NCBI GenBank assembly: GCA_023954045.1
Contig: JAMLIR010000017.1
Coordinates: forward strand, 1 to 64,000
Length of the DNA stretch: 64,000 nt
DNA from: Burkholderiaceae bacterium
GTDB lineage: Bacteria; Pseudomonadota; Gammaproteobacteria; Burkholderiales; Burkholderiaceae_E
Direction: 5' to 3'
Part shown: piece after piece, positions 8,576-17,985 of the stretch
Layout of the letters: each line of letters starts with the position of its first letter
How positions within the stretch are numbered: the first letter of the stretch is position 1
Notes under the pieces: generated by a model
What the model saw: only the letters and a program-made list of their open reading frames with translations
Told to the model about the DNA's origin: nothing
Database searches by the model: none
Translations under genes and position numbers: made by a program

Positions 8576-9631
8576 TCAGCGCAGCGACGCGTTGATCCGC
8601 TCGAGGATCGCGCCACCCGGGCACAGCGTCACTTCGTCGAGGCGGTTCATCGCGATCCCGGGGGTGCCGATCCGGTCGTGCAGGTCGCCGGCCTCGGGAT
8701 CGACGAACAGCAGCCCGGTGACGATCTCGCCCCTGGCCTGGTGCGCCATCACGTGGTTCATCGCGGCGATCCGGTCGGTCGGGTCGAAGCCGTCGGCGAG
8801 CTTGCGCAGCCTCAGCGTCGATCCATCGTGCTGGACGATCTCGGTGGCCTCGCCGGGCGGATAGTCGGCGGTGATCTCGCTGCGCGCGGGCATGAAGTCG
8901 ATGCGGTTGACCGCCTCGTTGTGCTCGCGCACGTAGTCGTAGCTCCGTGTGCTGCCAGCGTGGTTGTTGAACGCGACGCAGGGGCTGACGACGTCGATGA
9001 ACGCCGCCCCGCGGTGCGCGATCGCGCCCTCGATCAGCGGCACGAGTTGCGCCTTGTCGCCCGAGAAGCTCCGGGCGACGTAGGTCGCACCGAGCTGGAG
9101 CGCCAGCAACACGAGGTCGATCGCCGAGTCGTTGTTGACCGCGCCGCGCTTGGACTTCGAGCCGCGGTCGGCGGTCGCCGAGAACTGGCCCTTCGTCAGG
9201 CCGTAGACGCCGTTGTTCTCGACGATGTAGGTCATGTTCACGCCACGACGCATCACGTGCGCGAACTGGCCGAGACCGATCGAGGCCGAGTCGCCGTCGC
9301 CGGAGACGCCGAGGTAGATCAACTCGCGGTTGGCGAGGCTCGCGCCGGTCAGCACCGACGGCATCCGGCCGTGCACCGAGTTGAAACCGTGCGAGTTGCC
9401 GAGGAAATAGTCGGGCGTCTTGCTCGAGCAGCCGATTCCGGACAGCTTGGCGACCCGGTGAGGCTCGATGTCGAGCGCCCAGCAGGCCTGGATGATCGCG
9501 GCCGAGATCGAGTCGTGGCCGCATCCGGCGCAAAGCGTCGAGACCTTGCCCTCGTAGTCGCGGCGGGTGAAGCCGAGCCGGTTCTTCGGCAGCGTCGGGT
9601 GGTGCAGGGCGGGCTTGGCGAGGTAGGTCAT
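8576..9631 (-). CDS. korB: 2-oxoacid:ferredoxin oxidoreductase, beta (TPP-binding) subunit
   Basis: This 351-residue subunit binds thiamine diphosphate and a [4Fe-4S] cluster. The TPP motif GDGDSASIG is at 111-119 and ENNGVYGLTKGQ at 139-150. Cluster cysteines are Cys34 and Cys37 (LCAGCGHD), Cys68 (GIGCSSKTP) and one near 208 (SPCVAFN). Together with the alpha subunit it decarboxylates a 2-oxoacid to the acyl-CoA while reducing ferredoxin. 2-Oxoglutarate is the most likely substrate given the KorA-type alpha subunit, but pyruvate or other 2-oxoacids cannot be excluded. It is last of three co-directional genes, 11 bases after korA. Confidence 0.88.
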   Translation of the reverse strand: MTYLAKPALHHPTLPKNRLGFTRRDYEGKVSTLCAGCGHDSISAAIIQACWALDIEPHRVAKLSGIGCSSKTPDYFLGNSHGFNSVHGRMPSVLTGASLANRELIYLGVSGDGDSASIGLGQFAHVMRRGVNMTYIVENNGVYGLTKGQFSATADRGSKSKRGAVNNDSAIDLVLLALQLGATYVARSFSGDKAQLVPLIEGAIAHRGAAFIDVVSPCVAFNNHAGSTRSYDYVREHNEAVNRIDFMPARSEITADYPPGEATEIVQHDGSTLRLRKLADGFDPTDRIAAMNHVMAHQARGEIVTGLLFVDPEAGDLHDRIGTPGIAMNRLDEVTLCPGGAILERINASLR

Positions 9632-9642
9632 GGCTGCGGTCC

Positions 9643-11484
9643 TCAGGCGACCTTGCCGCGCTTGAGCGGCTTGACGTTGGCGCCGGAAAGGCGCTCGGCG
9701 ATCGCCTCGACGATGAAGCGCGCGGTGATCGGCGTGCCGTCGTAGTGCAGCACCGGCACCAGCCGCGCGGGGTCGACCCCGAGCTCGTTGACCAGCATCG
9801 TGCGCAGCTGGGCGTCGCGGTTCTGCTCGACGACGAACAGCGTGTCGTGCGCGGCGACGAACCGCGCGACCTCGTCGCCGAACGGGAACGCGCGCAGGCG
9901 CAGCGTGTCGAGCGGCATCTCGCGGGCCTCGAGCTGGTCGATCGCCTCGCTCATCGCCGGGCTGGTCGAGCCGTAGTAGATCGCGCCGACCCGTGCCGGC
10001 TGGGCGGCGCGCCGCTCGACCGCGGCCGGCACCAGCGCCTTCGCGGTCTCGAACTTCTTCAGCAGCCGCTGCACGTTGGCCACGTAGTCGGGGCCGGCCT
10101 CCGAGTAGCGGGCGTACGCGTCCTTCGTGGTGCCGCGCGTGAAGTACGCGCCGCGCGACGGATGCGTGCCGGGCCAGGTGCGGTAGGGGATGCCGTCGCC
10201 GTCGACGTCGAGGTAGCGGCCGAACTCGCGCCCGTCCTCCAGCATCCGGGCGGTCATCACCTTGCCCCGGTCGTAGCGGCGGCTGTCGTCCCACCTGAAG
10301 GGCGCGGTGAGGCGCTGGTTCATCCCGATGTCGAGGTCGGTCATCAGGAATACCGGCGTCTGCAGCCGGTCGGCGAGGTCGAGCGCCTGCGCGGCGAACT
10401 CGAAGCACTCGTGCGGGTCTTCGGGAAACAGCAGCACGTGCTTCGTGTCGCCGTGCGACGCGTAGGCGCAGCTGAGCAGGTCGGCCTGCTGGGTGCGCGT
10501 CGGCATCCCGGTGGACGGGCCGCCGCGCTGCACGTCGATGATCGTGACCGGAATCTCGGCGAAGTAGGCCAGCCCGATGAACTCGGCCATCAGCGACACC
10601 CCGGGGCCCGAGGTGGCGGTGAACGCGCGGGCACCGTTCCAGCCGGCACCGACGACCATGCCGATCGAGGCCAGCTCGTCCTCGGCCTGCACGATCGCGA
10701 AGCGGTTCTCGCCGGTCTCCTTGTCGACGCGCAGCTTCGAGCAGTACTTCTGGAACGCCTCGGCGACAGACGACGAGGGCGTGATCGGATACCAGGCGCA
10801 GACGGTGGCGCCGCCGTACAGGCAGCCGAGCGCCGCCGCGGAATTGCCGTCGACGAAGATCCGGTCGCCGACGTTGGCCGCGCGCCGCACGCGCAGCCCG
10901 AGCGCGTCGTCGAGGTGCTCCTGGGCGTAGCGGTATCCCTTTCGGAACGCGTCGAGGTTCGGCGTGAGCAGCTTCTCCTTGCCCTTGTACTGCTCGCCGA
11001 CCAGCTCGGCGATCGTCGCCGGGTCGATGCCGATCAGCGCGGCGAGCACGCCGACGTACATGATGTTCTTCAGCAGCTGGCGCTCGCGCGGGTCGCCGTA
11101 GGCGGCGTTGCACATCTCGGTGAGCGGAACGCCGATCGCGTGGACGTCGGCGCGCAGCTTCGAGGCGGGGAGCGGCTTCGTGCTGTCGTACAGCAGGTAG
11201 CCGCCCGGTTCGATCTCGGCGACGTCGCGGTCCCAGGTCTGCGGGTTCATCGCGACGAGCAGGTCGACGCCGCCGCGGCGGCCGAGGTACCCCTTCTCGG
11301 TGACCCGCACCTCGTACCAGGTCGGCAGGCCCTGGATGTTCGACGGGAAGATGTTGCGCGGGCTGACGGGAACGCCCATCCGCAGGAAGCTCTTCGCGAA
11401 GAGCTCGTTGGCCGATGCCGATCCGGAGCCGTTGACGTTGGCGAACTTGACGACGAAGTCGTTGACGGCTTCGATGCGCTTCAT
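9643..11484 (-). CDS. korA: 2-oxoacid:acceptor oxidoreductase, fused gamma-alpha subunit
   Basis: This 613-residue protein has two parts. Residues about 1-190 are a gamma domain (ANVNGSGSASANELF, RVTEKGYLGRRGG), and about 200-613 are the alpha part with the pyrimidine-binding YPITPSSSVAEAF near 232-244, TSGPGVSLMAEFIGL and QRGGPSTGMPTRTQQAD. This gamma-alpha fusion is the two-subunit KorAB arrangement known for oxygen-tolerant 2-oxoglutarate:ferredoxin oxidoreductases. Its ATG overlaps the stop codon of the upstream FAD gene as TGATG, so the subunits are probably made in balance. It acts in the cytoplasm. Confidence 0.88.
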   Translation of the reverse strand: MKRIEAVNDFVVKFANVNGSGSASANELFAKSFLRMGVPVSPRNIFPSNIQGLPTWYEVRVTEKGYLGRRGGVDLLVAMNPQTWDRDVAEIEPGGYLLYDSTKPLPASKLRADVHAIGVPLTEMCNAAYGDPRERQLLKNIMYVGVLAALIGIDPATIAELVGEQYKGKEKLLTPNLDAFRKGYRYAQEHLDDALGLRVRRAANVGDRIFVDGNSAAALGCLYGGATVCAWYPITPSSSVAEAFQKYCSKLRVDKETGENRFAIVQAEDELASIGMVVGAGWNGARAFTATSGPGVSLMAEFIGLAYFAEIPVTIIDVQRGGPSTGMPTRTQQADLLSCAYASHGDTKHVLLFPEDPHECFEFAAQALDLADRLQTPVFLMTDLDIGMNQRLTAPFRWDDSRRYDRGKVMTARMLEDGREFGRYLDVDGDGIPYRTWPGTHPSRGAYFTRGTTKDAYARYSEAGPDYVANVQRLLKKFETAKALVPAAVERRAAQPARVGAIYYGSTSPAMSEAIDQLEAREMPLDTLRLRAFPFGDEVARFVAAHDTLFVVEQNRDAQLRTMLVNELGVDPARLVPVLHYDGTPITARFIVEAIAERLSGANVKPLKRGKVA

Positions 11485-13313
11485 CAGGCGGCCTTCCTCT
11501 GGGAGCTCCGGCACCCGGGGCCGGCGTGGGTCACTGTCAGCAGGAACTTGCGCATGTCCCACGCGCCGGTCGGGCAGCGCTCGGCGCACAGCCCGCAGTG
11601 CAGGCAGACATCCTCGTCCTTCACCATCGCGCGGCCGGTCTTCAGGCCGGTGGCCAGGTAGAGCGGCTGGGCCTCGTTGAGCGCCGGCGCGCGCAGCCCG
11701 GCGCGCAGCGTGCGCTCGGCGCCGTCGGCCGGCAGCATAGTGAAGGTGATGCAGTCGGTGGGGCAGATGTCGACGCACGCGTCGCACTCGATGCACTGCT
11801 TCGCGGTGAACACCGTCTGGACGTCGCAGTTCAGGCAGCGCTGCGCCTCGCGCAGCGCCGTCTTCGCGTCGAAGCCGAGCTCGACCTCGACGCGGATGTC
11901 GCGCAGCGCCTGGTTCACGTCGCGCCAGGGCACCTTCTGCCTCACGTCGCGGGCCACCTCGTTGTCGTAGCTCCACTCGTGGATGCCCATCTTCTGGGAG
12001 ATCATCGTGACCGCCGGCGCCGGGCGCTCGCGAACGTCCTCGCCCTCGAGGAAGCGGTCGATCGAAACCGCGGCCTCGTGGCCGTGGGCGACGGCCCAGA
12101 TGATGTTCTTCGGGCCCAGCGCCGCGTCGCCGCCGAAGAACACGCTCGGCAGCGTCGATTGCAGCGAGACCCTGTCGAGCACCGGCATCCCCGACTCGTC
12201 GAATTCGACGCCGATGTCGCGCTCGATCCAGGGAAACGCGTTCTCCTGGCCGACGGCGATCAGCACTTCGTCGCAATCGAATACCTGGTCGGGCTCGCCG
12301 GTCGGAACGAGCTTGCGCCGGCCGCGCTCGTCGCGGTGCGCCGCGACCTTCTCGAAGCGCATCCCGGTGAGGCGCCCGTTCTCGTGCAGGAACGCCTTGG
12401 GCACCAGGTAGTCGAGGATCGGGATGCCTTCGTGCATCGCGTCCTCCTTTTCCCACGGAGAAGCCTTCATCTCGTCGAAGCCCGAGCGGACGATCACCTT
12501 GACGTCCGCGCCGCCGAGGCGGCGCGCGGTGCGGCAGCAGTCCATCGCGGTGTTGCCGCCGCCGAGCACGATCACGCGCTTGCCGATCCGCTCGACGTGG
12601 CCGAACGAGACCGAGGCGAGCCACTCGATGCCGACGTGGATCTGCGCGGCCGCCTCGGCGCGGCCCGGCAGGTCGAGGTCGCGCCCGCGCGGTGCGCCGC
12701 AACCGACGAACACCGCGTCGTAGCCCTGGTCGAGCAGCGCGCGCAGCGAATCGACGCGCTGGCCGCCGCGGAACTCGACGCCGAGGTCGAGCACGTAGCC
12801 GGTCTCCTCGTCGATGACCGACTCGGGCAGTCTGAAGCGCGGTATCTGCGTGCGGATCATCCCGCCGGCGCGCGCGTCCTGGTCGAAGACCGTCACCGCA
12901 TACCCCAGCGGGGCGAGGTCGCGCGCGACGGTCAGCGAGGCGGGCCCGCCACCGACACAGGCGACACGCCGGCCGTTGGGTCGCGCCGCACGCCTGGGCA
13001 GTCGCTCACGGATGTCGTCCTTGAAGTCGGCGGCGACGCGCTTGAGCCGGCAGATCGCGACCGGCTCGGGTACCTGCGCCTGCTGCGCCTCGACGCGGCC
13101 GCGCCGGCAGGCCGGCTCGCAGGGACGGTCACAGGTGCGCCCGAGGATGCCGGGGAACACGTTGGAGCGCCAGTTGACCAGGTACGCGTCGGAATAGCGG
13201 CCAGCGGCGATCAGGCGGATGTATTCGGGGACGGGAGTGTGGGCCGGGCAGGCCCACTGGCAGTCCACCACGCGGTGGAAATAGTCGGGATCGCGGATAT
13301 CGGTCGCCTGCAA
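11484..13313 (-). CDS. korC: NAD(P)H/FAD oxidoreductase with ferredoxin domains (third subunit of the 2-oxoacid oxidoreductase)
   Basis: This 609-residue GltD-like protein has, in order: an N-terminal Fe-S domain (Cys18, Cys22 and Cys61, Cys65, Cys69 in CDRPCEPACRRG), an FAD-binding GGGPASLT at 121-128, a second nucleotide motif VLGGGNTAMDC near 248, and a C-terminal pair of [4Fe-4S] motifs, CIECDACVDICPTDC and CLHCGLCAERCP. It should pass electrons between the TPP/ferredoxin core and NAD(P). A comparable third subunit is known from the 2-oxoglutarate:NADP oxidoreductases of Thauera and Azoarcus. It is first in the operon. TAGACT on the minus strand (13388-13393) is a possible -10. Confidence 0.82.
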   Translation of the reverse strand: MQATDIRDPDYFHRVVDCQWACPAHTPVPEYIRLIAAGRYSDAYLVNWRSNVFPGILGRTCDRPCEPACRRGRVEAQQAQVPEPVAICRLKRVAADFKDDIRERLPRRAARPNGRRVACVGGGPASLTVARDLAPLGYAVTVFDQDARAGGMIRTQIPRFRLPESVIDEETGYVLDLGVEFRGGQRVDSLRALLDQGYDAVFVGCGAPRGRDLDLPGRAEAAAQIHVGIEWLASVSFGHVERIGKRVIVLGGGNTAMDCCRTARRLGGADVKVIVRSGFDEMKASPWEKEDAMHEGIPILDYLVPKAFLHENGRLTGMRFEKVAAHRDERGRRKLVPTGEPDQVFDCDEVLIAVGQENAFPWIERDIGVEFDESGMPVLDRVSLQSTLPSVFFGGDAALGPKNIIWAVAHGHEAAVSIDRFLEGEDVRERPAPAVTMISQKMGIHEWSYDNEVARDVRQKVPWRDVNQALRDIRVEVELGFDAKTALREAQRCLNCDVQTVFTAKQCIECDACVDICPTDCITFTMLPADGAERTLRAGLRAPALNEAQPLYLATGLKTGRAMVKDEDVCLHCGLCAERCPTGAWDMRKFLLTVTHAGPGCRSSQRKAA

Positions 13314-13561
13314 CGGTCTCCTCCTGTGCAGCGCTCGGGTCGGCCGCGTTCGTGTGCGGCGCGTTGTTCGCTCGTTCCGGTGCGGCCAGTCTACTCCCGG
13401 GGCAGGGGCGGCGAAAGCTCCGCCGGGCGGGCTGCGTCGGCATTGTGTCGGGATCGCGCAACCGCGCGGCGTCGCCGGTTTGCGCGACTCGCGGCGCCGG
13501 TGCTACCGTGCCATCGGTGTCCACGACACGCAACGACGACTTCACCGAGGAGGGGAATCAG

Positions 13562-13954
13562 ATGGTCCACGGCCGTATCGTTCGCATGGTTGCCGGCGCG
13601 GTAGTCGCCGGCCTGCTCGCTTCCATGGTTCCGGCGCCGGCACAGGCCCGCGTCGTGAGCACCGAGGAGGTCCTGACGGCGACCCCGGCGTCGGACCGGG
13701 CGGCGCTCGACGCGCTGCTCGCCCGCGACGACGTTCGCGCGCGCTTCGAGGCGCTCGGGGTCGACCCGGCGCAGGCGCGCGAGCGCGTGAAGGCGCTCGA
13801 CGACCAGCAGGTTCGCGACCTCGCGGCGCAAATCGACCAGTTGCCCGCGGGCGGCGACGTGCTCGGCATCATCGTCACGATCTTCATCGTGCTGCTGATC
13901 ACCGACATCCTCGGCTTCACCAAGGTCTTTCCGTTCACCCGCTCGATCCGTTGA
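13562..13954 (+). CDS. PA2779-family small exported, C-terminally membrane-anchored protein
   Basis: This 130-residue protein has a signal peptide at about 1-29 (cleavage expected after AQA), a charged helical domain at 30-93, the double glycine PAGGD at 95-99 and one transmembrane segment at about 100-117 with a short basic tail. It matches the PA2779 family, of unknown function, always reported next to the PA2778-type cysteine peptidase encoded just downstream. A strong Shine-Dalgarno sequence (GAGGAGGGG) precedes the ATG. Its stop codon overlaps the TTG start of the peptidase gene. The double glycine right before the membrane helix looks like a cleavage site for a C39-like peptidase (inference). 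Confidence 0.8.
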   Translation: MVHGRIVRMVAGAVVAGLLASMVPAPAQARVVSTEEVLTATPASDRAALDALLARDDVRARFEALGVDPAQARERVKALDDQQVRDLAAQIDQLPAGGDVLGIIVTIFIVLLITDILGFTKVFPFTRSIR

Positions 13955-14910
13955 CGCGAAGCGGCGCGCGGCGCGCAGCCGCCGCGGCCGCAGTGGCCGC
14001 GGCGCTCGCGCTCGGCGGGTGCGCAACCCCCCAGACCGACGCGCTGATGGCGCGCGGCGGCACGCCGTCGGCGGCGCTCGTCCAGGGGCTGCCCCGGCAG
14101 GCGCGGCTGGCCAACGTGCCGTTCCATCCCCAGGAAGACTACCAGTGCGGCCCGGCCGCGTTGGCGATGGCGCTCGGCGCCATCGGGCGTCCGCGCACCC
14201 CCGGGTCGCTGGCCGCCGAGGTATACCTGCCGGCCCGGCAGGGCACGCTGCAGGCCGAGATGCTGGCGTTGCCGCGGCGCGAGGGGCTGCTGTCGATCCC
14301 GATGCCGACGACGATCGCTTCGCTGCTGCGCGCGGTGTCCGACGGCTACGCAGTGGTCGTGTTCCAGAACCTGGGCCTGTCGATCATGCCGGTCTGGCAC
14401 TACGCGGTGATCGTCGGCTACGACCTCGACGCCGACCGGGTCTTCCTGCATTCCGGCCCCGAGCAGGCGATGCCGATGGCGTTCGAGACTTTCGAGCGGA
14501 CCTGGGCACGGGGCGGCTACTGGGCGATGGTGGTGACGACGCCGGACCGGATTCCGGCGGTGGCGACGCAACGCGACGCGCTGCGCGCGGCGGTCTCGCT
14601 CGAGCGCGTCGACCGGGCGGCCGCGCTCGCCGCGTACCGGACGCTGCGAGAGCGCGACCCGCAGGATCGGTTCACGGCGTTCGCGCTGGGCAACGCGCTG
14701 CTTGCCGACGGGCAGGCGGGGCAGGCGACGCGGGCCTATCGCGATCTGTTGCAGCGGCACCCGGATTTCGCCGACGGCTGGAACAACCTCGCCGAGGCGC
14801 TGGCGCGCACCGGCGACCTGGCCGCGGCGCGCGAGGCGGCCGGGCGCGCGGTGTCGCTCGGGGGGCCGGGCATCGAAACCTATCGGGAGACCGCGGCACG
14901 CCTGCGGTGA
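13951..14910 (+). CDS. PA2778-family lipoprotein cysteine peptidase (C39-like) with TPR domain
   Basis: This 319-residue protein starts at a TTG that overlaps the previous stop codon (TTGA). A lipoprotein signal ends in the lipobox LGGC with Cys24. Residues about 50-195 form a C39-like papain-fold peptidase: Cys66 in YQCGPAALAMAL, His150 in VWHYAVIVGYD, and a third acidic position near Asp158. Residues about 205-319 are tetratricopeptide-like repeats (FALGNALLADGQAGQATRAY, WNNLAEALARTGDLAAAREA). It is probably a periplasmic-face lipoprotein. The substrate is unknown; the co-encoded PA2779 protein is the obvious candidate. The 184 bases after it lead to odhA. Confidence 0.8.
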   Translation: MTRSGARRAAAAAAVAAALALGGCATPQTDALMARGGTPSAALVQGLPRQARLANVPFHPQEDYQCGPAALAMALGAIGRPRTPGSLAAEVYLPARQGTLQAEMLALPRREGLLSIPMPTTIASLLRAVSDGYAVVVFQNLGLSIMPVWHYAVIVGYDLDADRVFLHSGPEQAMPMAFETFERTWARGGYWAMVVTTPDRIPAVATQRDALRAAVSLERVDRAAALAAYRTLRERDPQDRFTAFALGNALLADGQAGQATRAYRDLLQRHPDFADGWNNLAEALARTGDLAAAREAAGRAVSLGGPGIETYRETAARLR

Positions 14911-15094
14911 CCTGCACCGCGGTGATACCATGGAACCACCTGCCAAAGCGTGCCGCCATGACGTAACCGACCTTCGTCACCACTGCTGAGTCTCGAGCCA
15001 CCGATCCGGAAGCCGGACGGGGCTCGTCGGCGCCGTGCCAACGCGGCCGTCCGAGCATCTTTGACGAGAAACTCGTTCCGAAAGGTGAAGAACC

Positions 15095-17956
15095 ATGATG
15101 AAAGCGTTCCAGTCGAACTCGTACCTGTTCGGCGGCAATGCCCCCTATGTCGAAGAGCTCTACGAGAGCTACCTGAACAACCCCGGCTCGGTGCCCGAGG
15201 CCTGGCGCGCGTGGTTCGACAGCCTGCAGGCGGTGCCGGCGGCCGACGGCAGTCCGCAGACCCGCGACATCGCGCACGCGCCGATCGTGCAGTCGTTCGC
15301 AGAGCGCGCCAGGGAAGGCACGTTGCAGCCGCGGCTGATGGGCGGCGACGCGGCGACCGCGCGCAAGCAGGTCTTCGTGCAGTCGCTGGTCGCGGCGTAC
15401 CGCAACCTCGGCTCGCGCTGGGCCGACCTCGACCCGCTCAAGCGCCAGGAGCGACCGGTGATCCCGGAGCTCGAGCCCGCCTTCTACGACTTCACCGAGG
15501 GTGAGCACGCCAACATCTACTCGGCGGCCAACACCTATTTCGGCTTCGACAACGCGCCGCTGCGCGACATCGTCAAGGCGCTGCGCGACACCTACTGCGG
15601 GTCGATCGGCGCCGAGTTCATGTACATCAGCGACCAGGCGCAGAAGCGCTGGATCCAGGAGCGCCTCGAGTCGACGCGCGCGCGCCCGAGCTACAGCACC
15701 GACAAGAAGAAGCGCATCCTCGACCGTCTCACCGCTGCCGAAGGCCTCGAGCGCTACCTGCACACCCGCTACGTCGGCCAGAAGCGCTTCTCGCTCGAGG
15801 GGGGCGAGAGCTTCATCGCCGCGATGGACGAGCTGGTGGCGCGGGCGGGCGAGTTCGGCATCCAGGAGGTCGTCATCGGCATGGCCCACCGCGGGCGGCT
15901 GAACGTACTGGTCAACACGCTGGGCAAGATGCCCAAGGAACTCTTCGCGGAGTTCGAGGGCCAGCACGCCGACGACCTGCCGAGCGGGGACGTCAAGTAC
16001 CACAAGGGTTTCTCGAGCGACATCTCCACGCCGGGAGGGCCGGTTCACCTGTCGCTGGCCTTCAACCCTTCGCACCTCGAGATCGTCAACCCGGTGGTCG
16101 AGGGGTCGTGCCGCGCGCGTATGGTTCGCCGCGGCGACCGCAACGGCGACCACGTGCTGCCGGTGCTGGTGCACGGCGACGCGGCCTTCGCGGGGCAGGG
16201 CGTCGTCATGGAGACGCTGAACCTCGCCCAGACGCGCGGCTACGGCACGCGCGGCACCGTGCACATCGTGATCAACAACCAGATCGGCTTCACGACCTCC
16301 GACCCCAGGGACACCCGCTCGACGATCTACTGCACCGACGTCGTCAAGATGATCGAGGCGCCGGTGTTCCACGTGAACGGCGACGACGCCGAGGCGGTGG
16401 TCTACGCGACGCAGCTGGCGCTGGAATTCCGGCAGCGCTTCCGCAAGGACGTCGTGGTCGACATCGTCTGCTTCCGCCGGCTCGGGCACAACGAGCAGGA
16501 CACGCCGGCGATGACGCAGCCGATGATGTACAAGAAGATCGGCGCGCACCCGGGAACGCGCAAGCTCTACGCCGACAGGCTCGTGGCGCAGGAAGTCATC
16601 AGGGAGTCCGACGCCGAGGCGATGGTCGCCGGCTACCGCAAGGCGATGGACGAGGGCAAGCACACGATCGACCCGGTCATCACGAACTTCAAGAGCAAGT
16701 TCGCGGTCGACTGGCTGCCGTTCCTGAACCGCAAGTGGACCGACAGCGCCGACACCGCGGTGCCGATCGGCGAGCTGCGCCGGCTCGGGGAGCGGATCAC
16801 CACCGTGCCGTCGGAGTTCAAGCTGCACCCGCTGGTCGAGCGCGTGATCAACGACCGGCGCGCGATGATCAACGGCGACCTGCCGCTCGACTGGGGCATG
16901 GGCGAGCACATGGCCTTCGCGACGCTGGTCGCCTCGGGCTTCGGCGTGCGCCTCTCCGGGCAGGACTCGGGCCGCGGCACGTTCACGCACCGGCACGCGG
17001 TGCTGCACGACCAGAACCGCGAGAAGTGGGACCAGGGCGCCTACATCCCGCTGCAGTTCGTCGCCGACAAGCAGGGGCAGTTCATCGTCATCGACTCGGT
17101 GCTGTCGGAGGAGGCGGTGCTCGGCTTCGAGTACGGGTACGCGTCGTCCGACCCGAACACGCTGGTGATCTGGGAGGCGCAGTTCGGCGACTTCGCCAAC
17201 GGCGCGCAGGTGGTCATCGACCAGTTCATCGCATCGGGCGAGACCAAGTGGGGGCGCGCCTGCGGCCTGGTCCTGATGCTGCCGCACGGCTACGAGGGGC
17301 AGGGACCCGAGCACTCGTCGGCGCGGCTCGAGCGCTTCCTGCAGCTGTGCGCCGAGCACAACATGCAGGTGTGCCAGCCGACGTCGCCGGCGCAGATCTT
17401 CCACCTGCTGCGGCGCCAGATGATCCGGATGTTCCGCAAGCCGCTGGTGATCATGACGCCGAAGTCGCTGCTGCGGAACAAGGACGCGGTGTCCTCGCTC
17501 GACGAGCTCGCGCGCGGCGAATTCCGCACCGTCATCGGCGAGACGGCCGCGGGAATCGACCCGAAGAGGGTCAAGCGGGTCGTCGTCTGCACCGGCAGGG
17601 TCTACTACGACCTCCTCGCCGCGCGCCGCGAGCGCGAACTCGACGACGTGGCCCTGGTGCGCGTCGAGCAGCTGTACCCGTTCGCGCACAAGGCGTTCGA
17701 GGCCGAGCTGAAGAAGTTCCCGAACGCGACGCAGGTGGTCTGGTGCCAGGACGAGCCGCAGAACCAGGGTGCCTGGTTCTACGTGCAGCACCACGTCACC
17801 GAGGCGCTCCGGGAAGGCCAGAAGCTCGGATACGCGGGGCGCGCGGCGGCCGCGTCGCCGGCCGTCGGCTACTACGACAAGCACTACGCGCAGCAGAAGG
17901 AGCTGATCGCCGCGGCGCTCGGCGAAGGCCGCTCGCGCGCCAGGAAATCGAACTGA
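15095..17956 (+). CDS. odhA: 2-Oxoglutarate dehydrogenase E1 component
   Basis: This 953-residue thiamine-diphosphate enzyme (also called SucA) decarboxylates 2-oxoglutarate and transfers the succinyl group to the lipoyl arm of OdhB. The N terminus has the E2-binding segment (NSYLFGGNAPYVEELYESYL). Active-site histidines are His265 (MAHRGRLNVL) and His327 (PSHLEIVNP). The TPP motif GDAAFAGQG is at 361-369. Length and order fit SucA. It begins the odhA-odhB-lpdA-zapE cluster, with 29 bases to odhB. Confidence 0.97.
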   Translation: MMKAFQSNSYLFGGNAPYVEELYESYLNNPGSVPEAWRAWFDSLQAVPAADGSPQTRDIAHAPIVQSFAERAREGTLQPRLMGGDAATARKQVFVQSLVAAYRNLGSRWADLDPLKRQERPVIPELEPAFYDFTEGEHANIYSAANTYFGFDNAPLRDIVKALRDTYCGSIGAEFMYISDQAQKRWIQERLESTRARPSYSTDKKKRILDRLTAAEGLERYLHTRYVGQKRFSLEGGESFIAAMDELVARAGEFGIQEVVIGMAHRGRLNVLVNTLGKMPKELFAEFEGQHADDLPSGDVKYHKGFSSDISTPGGPVHLSLAFNPSHLEIVNPVVEGSCRARMVRRGDRNGDHVLPVLVHGDAAFAGQGVVMETLNLAQTRGYGTRGTVHIVINNQIGFTTSDPRDTRSTIYCTDVVKMIEAPVFHVNGDDAEAVVYATQLALEFRQRFRKDVVVDIVCFRRLGHNEQDTPAMTQPMMYKKIGAHPGTRKLYADRLVAQEVIRESDAEAMVAGYRKAMDEGKHTIDPVITNFKSKFAVDWLPFLNRKWTDSADTAVPIGELRRLGERITTVPSEFKLHPLVERVINDRRAMINGDLPLDWGMGEHMAFATLVASGFGVRLSGQDSGRGTFTHRHAVLHDQNREKWDQGAYIPLQFVADKQGQFIVIDSVLSEEAVLGFEYGYASSDPNTLVIWEAQFGDFANGAQVVIDQFIASGETKWGRACGLVLMLPHGYEGQGPEHSSARLERFLQLCAEHNMQVCQPTSPAQIFHLLRRQMIRMFRKPLVIMTPKSLLRNKDAVSSLDELARGEFRTVIGETAAGIDPKRVKRVVVCTGRVYYDLLAARRERELDDVALVRVEQLYPFAHKAFEAELKKFPNATQVVWCQDEPQNQGAWFYVQHHVTEALREGQKLGYAGRAAAASPAVGYYDKHYAQQKELIAAALGEGRSRARKSN

Positions 17957-17985
17957 ACCGGATTCCTCTCCCGGAGTAAAGGCAA

